This document shows positions 27,101-34,794 of a DNA stretch of 39,419 nucleotides, piece by piece. Below the pieces are notes generated by a model. That model saw nothing but the letters and a program-made list of their open reading frames with translations. It made no database searches and was not told the origin of the DNA. This stretch comes from CAYUBI01 sp964443005 (GTDB taxonomy: Bacteria > Margulisbacteria > Riflemargulisbacteria > GWF2-35-9 > CAYUBI01), in the NCBI GenBank assembly GCA_964443005.1, contig CAYUBI010000006.1, forward strand, positions 1 through 39,419, given 5' to 3'. A program made the position numbers and the translations under genes. Numbering within the stretch: position 1 is the stretch's first letter; each line of letters starts with the position of its first letter.

Positions 27101-30100
27101 CGGATACGCAAGGTGGGTTCAAACTTTTTGGTGCAAATGCTTGGAAAAAAATTACTAACGAGCCCTTAGTATGTAATGGATTAGGTTTTGATGTAGAGTT
27201 ACTTCAAACAGCAGCAAACTTAGGTTTTCCTATTATAGAAGAACCTATTGATTTTAGTGACAACACGCTAGATCAACGTTTTGATATGTCTAGCTTTATG
27301 ATTAGCGGAGTATTGGATGATGTTTTAGTTATTCGTTCGCGTATGAATGATGAAATCATTACATCATTGCCACGAGCAGCACAAGAAGCCACATTAATTA
27401 ATGGCGGAGCTGAAAATATTGTGTTTGAAATTAATGGGAAAATCCTCAAAATTCCACATGAGCGGTTTGATCCAGATTTTTATGGACTCATGAATAGTTT
27501 ATTGAATACAACACGAAAAGGTGTTACTGTGGATGATCAATCTGGAAAGCTGATTTCTTCAACATTCATGCAAAAATTGTTGATGTCTGGAGCTGGGAAG
27601 CGGATTGCATCTTTACGAGATTGGAAAGAATTTAATATATTTGTTATGAAAATGTTTTCGATCATTGAAAACAAGGATTATCGATCTGTTGGCTATCATA
27701 TTGCTAAAAAAGTTGGCAAAGATCTGATTGTTCCCTATCGATTTATTGTCGAGCCTTTTTCCTTTTCATTTAATGGAACGAATTATACTGTTACTGCTGA
27801 AGATCGAGCCATTCAAACTGAAAAAATTCATCAATCATTTAAAGAAGATTTAGAAAGCTTATTACAGCAAAACCTAGATGTAACTGGAAGATATTCTGGC
27901 GGAAATGAGGCTATTAAAGCAAAAATTGATCGAGCTATGAATATATTAAGATCACTATGGAAACGAGGATTAGTTGATTTGGATACCAATATTATGCGTG
28001 ATATGGGATATCTTAAAAACCCAGAAACTGGAACCTTGCAATTGATGGTTACAGATCCGGGTGAATTCATTGATAGCTTAGCTAAGATAAAACCAGAATA
28101 CGCAAAAACACAAATTCAGCATCGAAATGATTATAAAGAACTGAATGATTTGCTGGATTTGTATTTGTTGCAAATAGATAAACGGCAAATCTTATCCTAT
28201 TTCAACGAATTAACGGAATTGTTTTTTTCCGAAATGCAAAATGATAAAATTAAGGGCACAATTTCAGTAGAAACGTTGATTCCCAGTCTTGAGACAGAAA
28301 AAGCAATTAAGTTTTGGAAATATTTGCGATTTGATGTTGGATTAATTTCCTTTGATACTACGTTGGTTTATTCAAAAATTAAAAATTTGGAATTCGTCAA
28401 TCGTATTCCAGATTTGATTGAGAATTCAGGACTTAATTTTAGTAAGATTGAACAAGAGTTTCTGCTTCGTGAGTTGGAGCGTGTTATTCTTTATACTTGC
28501 AATGACATGCAGTTTAGGCGCGATTTTATTGTGGACAATGATTTTTCAATGATAGAACCTGAAAAAATAAAAGTCGTAGATAGTATAGGCAATGAAAAGA
28601 ATGAACGGCTGTCTAGAGCAACTGCTTTGAAACAAGCGGCTGCAGCTTATCAACCTCCATTTTGGGACAAGGAAACTAACCCAAATGCAGGGCTGCCAAC
28701 CTCTTTTGATGATGAAACAATGCTAGCTTATGCAAAGCATGTACGCACAATACCTTTAGTAGATAAAGCAGATATCGGACGAAAAGACTTAGGAAATGAT
28801 AAGACTGAAACACGTATACATACTCCGTATGGTTCGTTTGCACCTGTGCTGCGAGTATTAAGTAATCACGGTTATATATTTAAAACTTCCACAGATTCCA
28901 TAATATTAGATAGCGGTATGGGCGTTAGAAGTTCGTTAATTGGGTTGGCTGCAGGAACAAAAGGCAAGATCATGCTACAAGGTGTTGCTGCCCACCAACG
29001 AATTGCTGCATCTCTTAAACAGTTAAATATGGAATTAGCTGCAGATGCTACAGCAAAAAATGAATTAGGATATATTATTATGAGTGCTTCGGATAATTTG
29101 ATGGAATTCACTGATGAGCAGGTGCATCGCATTTTGAAATATTTTTCTGAACCAAAATCTCCTGGATATTTTCATTACGATTTGCCAGAAGCTGGATCAA
29201 AAATATTGCCTCAAACACGTCAGGCTATTGCTGACTATGCTAAGGATTATTCCATAATTAAATCTGTAACACGGCGATTATTAAATGAAATTCCTATTAC
29301 AAAAGGTTTTTCACTACAGCATGTTGATAACATGAATCGGTCAGGACTGATGGTGGATGCATTAACTCAGGCTCAGCATTTTAGAAATAAGCCTGAATTT
29401 TCGAAAAGCAGTGAAAATTCATTGTTTTCATTTTTGCCTCATGAGGTCTATGCTCAGTTTTTGATTTATAATGCTTGTTTACAGTATGGAGGATTGAAAA
29501 CACCGTATTTGTTTGTGTTTAAGAAGCAATTTTTGCAAGAGTTAAAGCAGTCGAGTATTATGGAATATGTTAAACCTTATTTAGCTGCAGACATTACGTG
29601 GCATAATTTTTTAGTTAATGGAATGAAAGCAGATAACGCAGTGTGGGCAACGAGAAAGCCGCAACTGGTTAATTTTAAAGATTGGGAAGCTGTACGTAAA
29701 GAAATTAAAGCATTTGGCCAGAGTCAGAATGTTGACTATGAAGATGCAGCACAAAATAAAGCCAGAGTTTTTGATGGAAATTGGCAATTTTTCGAAGATC
29801 CGCTTTCGTTGGCTGATATAGCAAGTAGTTATGTTGTTAAAGATGCTCAAGGAATCAAAAGAGATATCATGTCGCAAAGTGGAAGCTTTAGCGGCGCATT
29901 AGATTCATTAGATATGATGGTTTTAAATAGTCCTGAGCTAAAAGGTAATGTTATTGTCCAAGCCATTAATCCATTGGCTAATGCAAACGAAATTGCCACT
30001 CAAGGCTTGTTTTATAATGTAGAATTAGGTGAACATAAAACCTTATTTGTTCCGCCTAATCATTTGGTTGTTAGCTTAAGTGGCACCACGTATTCTACTG

Positions 30101-30258
30101 AAATGAAAAGGGGAAGTCGTTCTCAGTTATTGGACCAAAGTGTTTATCAATATGGAGAAAATGGACAGCCTGAAGCTTATCTAAATTTCAAAGAATTTTA
30201 TAAATCACAGATCAAAATTAAGGGTGATAACAAAGCTAAAGATGCGTCAAAAAGTTAA
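24148..30258 (+). CDS. Giant 2036-residue protein with two GT2 domains and an unassigned C-terminal enzyme-like domain
   Basis: Domain 1 (about 219-510) opens RIAFLVPCCGEQNR, has TDSD metal motif D375-x-D377 and DTQSGFKAF at 439, as in dolichyl-phosphate glucose or mannose synthases. Domain 2 (about 800-1075) opens ITVSIVMQID, has GPLGKGAAIRTGL and DTQGGFKLF at 986, but the metal site reads D918-F-S, so it has lost the second Asp. Residues 1080-1480 are unassigned. The C-terminus has IILDSGMGVRSSLIG around 1588, then IIMSASDNLMEFT and DITWHNFLVNGM, which recall an NDP-sugar pyrophosphorylase plan; this is weak. No signal peptide or obvious membrane helices are seen, so it should be cytosolic. 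A TGAGGA site precedes the ATG. It follows the GH9 gene by 64 bases. Confidence 0.75.
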   Translation: MTYTKIVADASRNSVERTSTVLEKIKKMFSDLFSSRKYNFTRFYHAISLMIPVFNEDVSQLLRLAKKYATYLTLQQLKPTDYVRELSEDEKTAQSLNEMLIRNELEEIRYQTVLKNIYAEDQQKTYLDAATSILTSLKKQLEPIEWQALLCSQDKNKIESIILKLLRSNREKYDFLFQTIKNYRHDFNIQGRVVLDLCISRILVLGINQYLVPGIEKYRIAFLVPCCGEQNRLRKLSEIYTGEDFLLNKVRQLMFLFDGCEKLDWTLTFVEDEAVLYRGKTNKRTTDMIHDLIETDSFFNSIEIRQRIQLLTHDQLNEERNLYKDPKIANMAAEEFASKYSYKGGAVQVGLRYLAQSVKGKAYNQPLPKVIIVTDSDISTNIGHSGLLMSPIIVAEADIVIGSRRVGGAHVIGKTSVRKMISEGYNVLVRSLLNLQINDTQSGFKAFTTETIREIQSGFRELGMSFDAELLKCADMQGKLIKEVGMVWRDSTIESKSANQTKRMFQGLLRIYKSFYDVTDSDVITFDSLAHSRWIKEHEDSSRLITAIGMTCDLINIGKSSATSFDPYASELQIHMDKMQIETVKNIHQAMIFEKLTQSISNTQQFHSLITLASNPAWDFIVQNMDRILQWITPKEVKQFIEDFKKIILFLATGRISEDDFNKLFESAQEIVFYAKNSHLLGFVFKEFPQLVDILELFHKNPRYLAVIIPILLGRHSFAQVLSSISFESLYQFSKNENIPINSSMLWDQWVNGAAGHISSRNLYDFRKAHIAEGLVLNEAKRKIRIDSGFEALKVFNAKNIKITVSIVMQIDMDATTPQWVDDNLKGKFVRLLEKVGVLENISWKVVMVDSRPVRNSNIDKYVQSSLRELKERSKLFAAPVEIVFHALSEAGPLGKGAAIRTGLNLIATESDYVGFVDFSPKIDILELVHLLAKGLDAGKDHAIVIGSRRMEESEVVNKSVDFLIRSFGLNIIIKWLFPLLYPISDTQGGFKLFGANAWKKITNEPLVCNGLGFDVELLQTAANLGFPIIEEPIDFSDNTLDQRFDMSSFMISGVLDDVLVIRSRMNDEIITSLPRAAQEATLINGGAENIVFEINGKILKIPHERFDPDFYGLMNSLLNTTRKGVTVDDQSGKLISSTFMQKLLMSGAGKRIASLRDWKEFNIFVMKMFSIIENKDYRSVGYHIAKKVGKDLIVPYRFIVEPFSFSFNGTNYTVTAEDRAIQTEKIHQSFKEDLESLLQQNLDVTGRYSGGNEAIKAKIDRAMNILRSLWKRGLVDLDTNIMRDMGYLKNPETGTLQLMVTDPGEFIDSLAKIKPEYAKTQIQHRNDYKELNDLLDLYLLQIDKRQILSYFNELTELFFSEMQNDKIKGTISVETLIPSLETEKAIKFWKYLRFDVGLISFDTTLVYSKIKNLEFVNRIPDLIENSGLNFSKIEQEFLLRELERVILYTCNDMQFRRDFIVDNDFSMIEPEKIKVVDSIGNEKNERLSRATALKQAAAAYQPPFWDKETNPNAGLPTSFDDETMLAYAKHVRTIPLVDKADIGRKDLGNDKTETRIHTPYGSFAPVLRVLSNHGYIFKTSTDSIILDSGMGVRSSLIGLAAGTKGKIMLQGVAAHQRIAASLKQLNMELAADATAKNELGYIIMSASDNLMEFTDEQVHRILKYFSEPKSPGYFHYDLPEAGSKILPQTRQAIADYAKDYSIIKSVTRRLLNEIPITKGFSLQHVDNMNRSGLMVDALTQAQHFRNKPEFSKSSENSLFSFLPHEVYAQFLIYNACLQYGGLKTPYLFVFKKQFLQELKQSSIMEYVKPYLAADITWHNFLVNGMKADNAVWATRKPQLVNFKDWEAVRKEIKAFGQSQNVDYEDAAQNKARVFDGNWQFFEDPLSLADIASSYVVKDAQGIKRDIMSQSGSFSGALDSLDMMVLNSPELKGNVIVQAINPLANANEIATQGLFYNVELGEHKTLFVPPNHLVVSLSGTTYSTEMKRGSRSQLLDQSVYQYGENGQPEAYLNFKEFYKSQIKIKGDNKAKDASKS

Positions 30259-30321
30259 GATAGCAACTCCAGAAGAATATTGATGGGTGAATATAGAACG
30301 AATCTAACCTTAATCAATACA

Positions 30322-30375
30322 TGCCCCCATCTGTCTGCCGAAGCAGACATCTTCCCCATCTTCATGGGGAAGAGT
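30322..30375 (-). repeat. Dispersed G-rich hairpin repeat, copy C (inverted, with extra stem)
   Basis: Contains the hairpin CTTCCCCAT-CTTC-ATGGGGAAG (30351-30372) and, inside an insertion, a second perfect stem GTCTGC-CGAA-GCAGAC (30333-30348). Relative to copies A and B it reads on the opposite strand. Confidence 0.8.
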
Positions 30376-30410
30376 AATAATAAAGATGTTATTAATCAAA
30401 TAAAAGAGTT

Positions 30411-30460
30411 TTGCTCCCTTCCCCATGAAGATGGGGAAGGGCTGGGGATGGGGGAAGGGA
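30411..30460 (+). repeat. Dispersed G-rich hairpin repeat, copy B
   Basis: Begins TTGCTCCC as copy A does. The 11-bp stem CCCTTCCCCAT-GAAG-ATGGGGAAGGG (30416-30441) is perfect, then CTGGGGATGGGGGAAGG. Copies A and B lie 9.8 kb apart in direct orientation around the three-gene glucan cluster. Confidence 0.8.
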
Positions 30461-30513
30461 TCGGGGGATTTTAGTTGCTATAGTTATTTTTTGACGTTGT
30501 CATAGGAGACGAT

Positions 30514-32031
30514 ATGATGAATAATTTTAAAATCGTTAGTGACTGCAAAGAGGCAATACAGACCCCTAGCTTTAATCCAACATATCAACAAGAATTACAT
30601 GCGATTGTTAATTATTTTGTTGCTCAATCTGGAAACCCGAAAAATGGCAAACTAGTTCCAAGTAAACAGTTTGTTGTTCATGAAAAAGCTTTTCTTGCTG
30701 TTTATCATCTTGCAGAAAATGAGCCGTCTCATCTTCGAAATAGTGGAGCAACAACTAGTGAAGGGCAAGCATTGTTTTTTCAACTTGCTGTATTATATGC
30801 AATTATTTCTGGAGACAAAAGCAAAATGACAGAGTCTTTAAGCTATATTACGGATTATATGATGCCGCATGGTCCAGGTGAATCAAAGCAATTACCCTCG
30901 GCTTTACTTTATTTTAGTATTACCGCTAACCATCATCCCGTATTGATGCACTGGCTGATTGATATTGCTGGAAATCATGCGAATGCTTGTGGAGATCGAG
31001 TTATAGCAGAGCATACTCTGTATGATATTTATCAGCCTGGATTTTTGGAGGTGATGACACCAAGTTTAGCTTTGGATATAAATAATTTGCCTGATTTTAG
31101 TCAACGCAGAGTTAGTAATAATGCAAATGCAACATTTTCATCTGCACTGGACGCAGACCAATGGTTAGCCGAAGGTTTAGCTATGGCCTTACACTATGGT
31201 GTTTGTGAAGAAACTTCATTATTAAAAGATATAAAACAATCGTTACAATGGGCACTTAGCAATTCAGGAACTTATAAAAACGTGATGCAATTTTGTTATT
31301 ACTGGGGTGGGCATACTCAGGAAAAGTGGGGTTTTTCTGGAACCATTGAGCATCTGTATTCTGGATATCAGTCTCCTGATGTGTGGGTGATGCTATCAGA
31401 ACCAGAAATTGCAAAAAGCATTGTTTCTTTCTTAAAAGACGCTCAAGATGCGTATCCAAATCAGGCTGGTTTTTTTATGCCAGTTTATTGTCAAGGAACA
31501 TTTGGATGGGAAGGTCCAGATACTAAGACTCATTGGACTGGATTTCAGTTTCGAACTTTTGCACATTTGGCCCAATACTACCGGTTAACACGTGATCAAA
31601 ACGCTAAAAAAGTTCTTGATAAATTTTTGAACGCAGTGATCAAAAATGGAACTATTAATGATAAAACAGTGATATTGCCATTATGTTTGGAAAAAAATTC
31701 TGGACGTGTTACAGAGTCTGCTTTTAGCCCGCATGAATCTGGCTTATTTGCCCAAGGGCTTATTCACCTTTTTGCGGGAAGTGAACATAGAAATTATTTG
31801 ACATTGGCTGATTATGTACTGCAGAGCATTATAAAAAACAAGAACAATGTAGGTGGATTAACACAGCTGAGTGATAATAAAACTTACGGATTTCATAATT
31901 CCGAAATAGGTAAAGCTTTTGCTTATTATACGTTGTACATTAAACCAGAGGACAAGCAACGGATTCCAGCTAAGAGCGATCTTAAACAATTGCTCTCAAA
32001 AATTAATCAGACCTCGTGGAAATTTTGGTAG
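30514..32031 (+). CDS. Clan GH-M-like (GH8/GH48-type) glycoside hydrolase candidate
   Basis: The 505-residue protein has features of the (alpha/alpha)6 toroid hydrolases. TTSEGQALFFQLAVLYAIISGDKSKM, in pieces TTSEGQALFFQLAVL and ISGDKSKM, near residues 78-103 resembles the acid-glutamate helix of GH8 (SEGQ) and GH48 (TTSE). ALDADQWLAEGLAMAL near 210-225 resembles the following Asp motif, and HWTGFQFRTFAHLAQYY followed by AKKVLDKFLN is close to GH48-type C-terminal text. It is shorter than a typical GH48 and longer than GH8. No signal peptide is present. ATG at 30514 and 30517 are both possible behind an AGGAGA site. A pair of GH9 and GH48-like enzymes would suggest cellulose-type substrate; the family call is inference. 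Confidence 0.5.
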   Translation: MMNNFKIVSDCKEAIQTPSFNPTYQQELHAIVNYFVAQSGNPKNGKLVPSKQFVVHEKAFLAVYHLAENEPSHLRNSGATTSEGQALFFQLAVLYAIISGDKSKMTESLSYITDYMMPHGPGESKQLPSALLYFSITANHHPVLMHWLIDIAGNHANACGDRVIAEHTLYDIYQPGFLEVMTPSLALDINNLPDFSQRRVSNNANATFSSALDADQWLAEGLAMALHYGVCEETSLLKDIKQSLQWALSNSGTYKNVMQFCYYWGGHTQEKWGFSGTIEHLYSGYQSPDVWVMLSEPEIAKSIVSFLKDAQDAYPNQAGFFMPVYCQGTFGWEGPDTKTHWTGFQFRTFAHLAQYYRLTRDQNAKKVLDKFLNAVIKNGTINDKTVILPLCLEKNSGRVTESAFSPHESGLFAQGLIHLFAGSEHRNYLTLADYVLQSIIKNKNNVGGLTQLSDNKTYGFHNSEIGKAFAYYTLYIKPEDKQRIPAKSDLKQLLSKINQTSWKFW

Positions 32032-32091
32032 ATATTTTGTGTTGCTATTGAAATGGTTGCAAATTTATACGAGGTACGTTACCTTTAAGTT

Positions 32092-34506
32092 ATGGAGAAT
32101 TCACGCAAAAATCGGCAACCCCGAAATTATCGATATCAAAAAGTTGACGAAGCAGATACTCCGTCAAAAACCGAAGTTCATTCACTGCGGGATGAGATTA
32201 TTGGTGTATTAATTTTAGCGTTGGCTTTGTTTTTGTTTGTGATTGCTTTTTTCCCAACATCAACAGGTGTTATTGGCCGTTTATTAAAAGCCGGATTATA
32301 TCCTGTTATAGGCAAAGGAATGTATTTTTTACCTTTTTTTGTTATAGGAATGGGCTTGATGTGGATTTTTCAGCGGTTAATATCAACGTACAAAACACGC
32401 ATTATGGGTATAGGGCTTGTATGGTTGGCTGTTGTGATTCTTCTTGAACAATATTATGTTTTACATACGCAAAAATGGATATGGCCGCCACCTGTTTATG
32501 GCGGGGGTGCCTTAGGATATAATTTAGTTTTTTGGATCAAAACTGCAGTAGGGCCGCAAGGCTTGTTTGTAGTATGGTTAGCTTTAACAGCCATTGCATT
32601 GATTTTTTGTTTTCATATTACCTTGCAATCCATGACACATCGGGTGCCGTTTGCACTCAAACGATTGCGACATATTTTAGGTTCCGAATTTCTTTTAAAT
32701 CGGTTAACGCCGTTAAAACAAAAGTCTTTAACAATTCCTTCCCGAGTAGTTCGGCCAACGTTTATGCCTGAAGTTGTGATTCAAATTGAAAACAACGAAC
32801 GTGAAGTATCTGAAAAAGAGAATAAAGAAAACAACGAAAATAATGAAAACCAAGAGAATGATAGTGACGATGATGATAAAAAACGAGAACAAAAATTACG
32901 AGATCAACTGAAACAATTAGATGCTGCAGCTAAAAAAGCTGAAAAAATGGAAAAAAAAGTTGAAACAGTAGCTGAAGAAAGTGTTACTTCTGGATATATA
33001 TTGCCGCCGCTTAATTTACTTAATGATTTTAAAGTTAACAAGCAAGATAATAAGTTATTAGAAGATGAAATTATTGCAACTACTAAAAAACTAGAAGAAG
33101 CTTTGCTGAGTTTTAAAGTAGAAGCGCGTGTTGTATCCATTTCACGTGGGCCAACAGTTACGCGGTATGAACTTCAGCCAGGTATTGGCGTTAAAGTTAG
33201 TAAAATTGTTAACCTAGCAGATGATATTGCACTGAATCTTGCAGCTAGCGGCGTTCGCATTGAAGCACCAGTTCCTGGAAAATCGGTAGTTGGTATTGAA
33301 ATTCCAAATAAAAATTCCAAAATAGTAAATATGTTACCTTTAGTTAACACACCTGAATTTATGGAAGCCCCGTCTCCATTATTAGCCATTTTAGGTAAAA
33401 ATATTGAAGGTGCAATGGTTGCATTAGATATTGCAAAAATGCCGCATGTGTTAGTTGCTGGATCAACAGGATCAGGAAAATCCGTTTGTATTAATGCCAT
33501 GATTATTAGTTTGTTGCTGCGGCGAACGCCTGAAGAAGTTAAATTTATTATGATTGACCCTAAAAAAGTAGAATTATCTATGTATGAGGACATCCCTCAC
33601 TTGCTAGCACCTGTAGTAACAGATCCAATGAAAGCTGCAGCAACTTTAAAATGGATATTGGGAGAAATGGAAAGTAGATATGAACAATTTGCTAAAGCTG
33701 GGGTCAAAAATCTAGAAGGTTACAATTCCATGGTTAAGGAACTTTGGCAGAAATATGACGAAGAAAAAGCTGCTAGGGATAAAACCAAAAAATATGGTGA
33801 AACTGATGAACAATCGTATGAAGGGTTTTTTATTCCGCCGCCCATGCCGTATATTGTTATTATTATTGATGAATTAGCAGATTTAATGATGGTTGCAGGT
33901 CAAGCTGTTGAAACGATTATTGCGCGCTTAGCTCAAATGGCGCGAGCAACGGGTATTCATTTGGTGATTGCGACACAACGGCCTTCTGTTGATGTGATTA
34001 CTGGGCTAATTAAAGCTAATATTCCTTCTCGTATTGCTTTTGCAGTTTCCTCACAAATTGACTCTCGGACAATTTTAGATGTGATGGGTGCAGAAAAATT
34101 ATTAGGTCGTGGGGATATGCTGTATAAACCGATTGGTTCGCTAAAAGCTACACGTGCACAAGGAGTTTATTTATCGGAAAAGGAAATTCAGTCTGTAGTT
34201 CATTATGTTAAAACACAAGCTAAACCAACATATCTAATGGAAGTTGCCAATATTAATCCAGATGATTTTGATTTATCTAAAAATGGTGCAGCAAGCAAAA
34301 GCAAATCAGATACTTCGGATAATGATGATATGTATGACGAAGCCAAAACATTAGTGATTAATACACGCGTTGCGTCAACCTCATTTGTTCAGCGAAAATT
34401 AAAAATTGGATATAATCGAGCTGCGCGCATTATGGATCAATTAGAAGAAGCAGGTGTTGTTTCCCCACCTGAAGGCGAAAATAAAACTCGAAGATTACTT
34501 TTATAA
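32092..34506 (+). CDS. ftsK: DNA translocase FtsK/SpoIIIE
   Basis: FtsK pumps DNA at the septum so chromosomes segregate before division. The 804-residue protein has four N-terminal membrane helices (about 40-180), an acidic Glu/Asn/Asp-rich linker near 235-265, a FtsK alpha/beta motor with VSISRGPTVTRYEL, Walker A AGSTGSGKSVC and Walker B IVIIIDELADLMMV, and a C-terminal winged-helix gamma domain ending IGYNRAARIMDQLEEAGVV. A charged stretch of about 35 residues sits just ahead of Walker B (KELWQKYDEEKAARDKTKK). The ATG has no clear ribosome site; an AGGTA-CGT-TACCT mini hairpin (32072-32084) lies just before it. A TTGCTA-18-TATACG promoter is possible at 32042-32071. Confidence 0.95.
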   Translation: MENSRKNRQPRNYRYQKVDEADTPSKTEVHSLRDEIIGVLILALALFLFVIAFFPTSTGVIGRLLKAGLYPVIGKGMYFLPFFVIGMGLMWIFQRLISTYKTRIMGIGLVWLAVVILLEQYYVLHTQKWIWPPPVYGGGALGYNLVFWIKTAVGPQGLFVVWLALTAIALIFCFHITLQSMTHRVPFALKRLRHILGSEFLLNRLTPLKQKSLTIPSRVVRPTFMPEVVIQIENNEREVSEKENKENNENNENQENDSDDDDKKREQKLRDQLKQLDAAAKKAEKMEKKVETVAEESVTSGYILPPLNLLNDFKVNKQDNKLLEDEIIATTKKLEEALLSFKVEARVVSISRGPTVTRYELQPGIGVKVSKIVNLADDIALNLAASGVRIEAPVPGKSVVGIEIPNKNSKIVNMLPLVNTPEFMEAPSPLLAILGKNIEGAMVALDIAKMPHVLVAGSTGSGKSVCINAMIISLLLRRTPEEVKFIMIDPKKVELSMYEDIPHLLAPVVTDPMKAAATLKWILGEMESRYEQFAKAGVKNLEGYNSMVKELWQKYDEEKAARDKTKKYGETDEQSYEGFFIPPPMPYIVIIIDELADLMMVAGQAVETIIARLAQMARATGIHLVIATQRPSVDVITGLIKANIPSRIAFAVSSQIDSRTILDVMGAEKLLGRGDMLYKPIGSLKATRAQGVYLSEKEIQSVVHYVKTQAKPTYLMEVANINPDDFDLSKNGAASKSKSDTSDNDDMYDEAKTLVINTRVASTSFVQRKLKIGYNRAARIMDQLEEAGVVSPPEGENKTRRLLL

Positions 34507-34566
34507 AACTTCATTGCTAATTATATTAGATGTTACAAAACATAGGATGCATTTTTGTTCCGCTAA

Positions 34567-34776
34567 TTAAACAATCGTATTAACGTGTTGACCTGGCGCT
34601 TTAAAAAGCTGAGCAAGTTGTAGTTGCATTTGTGCTGACGAAGATGCAGCTGCATTTGAGTTTTCAGTTATTCCAGACTGCGCTGGATTTTCGGCTTTGC
34701 CTGTGTTTTGCGCTGCAGATGAACTATGAGAGACTGAAGACTGCGAAAGATACGAGCTACTACCGCCAATGTTCAT
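34567..34776 (-). CDS. Small Ser/Ala/Gln-rich hypothetical protein
   Basis: The 69-residue protein is Ser/Asn/Ala/Gln-rich, with runs such as SSVSHSSSAAQN and ASSSAQMQLQLAQLFKAPG. It has no signal peptide and no family I recognise. It lies 18 bases downstream of the 357-residue gene and shares its compositional bias, so the two may be translated together and act as a pair. Only a weak GGA lies before the ATG. The frame could be spurious, but the low-complexity text resembles the tail of its neighbour more than random antisense sequence would. Confidence 0.45.
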   Translation of the reverse strand: MNIGGSSSYLSQSSVSHSSSAAQNTGKAENPAQSGITENSNAAASSSAQMQLQLAQLFKAPGQHVNTIV

Positions 34777-34794
34777 AATAGGTATATTCCAGTT

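Larger units (their letters stand above)
30259..30513. other. Spacer carrying two inverted copies of the hairpin repeat
   Basis: This 255-base stretch holds copies C and B of the dispersed repeat in opposite orientations, with about 35 bases between them. A 64-codon frame across it is made of repeat sequence. The last 30 bases include an AGGAGA ribosome site for the next gene. Confidence 0.7.

Noticed and set aside
30280..30474. 64-codon frame after the giant gene
   Set aside because: Its codons are the hairpin-repeat copies C and B; no ribosome site.
20513..30513. Insertion sequence or transposon carrying the glucan cluster
   Set aside because: No transposase, integrase or target-site duplication seen; the bracketing repeats are short hairpin elements only.
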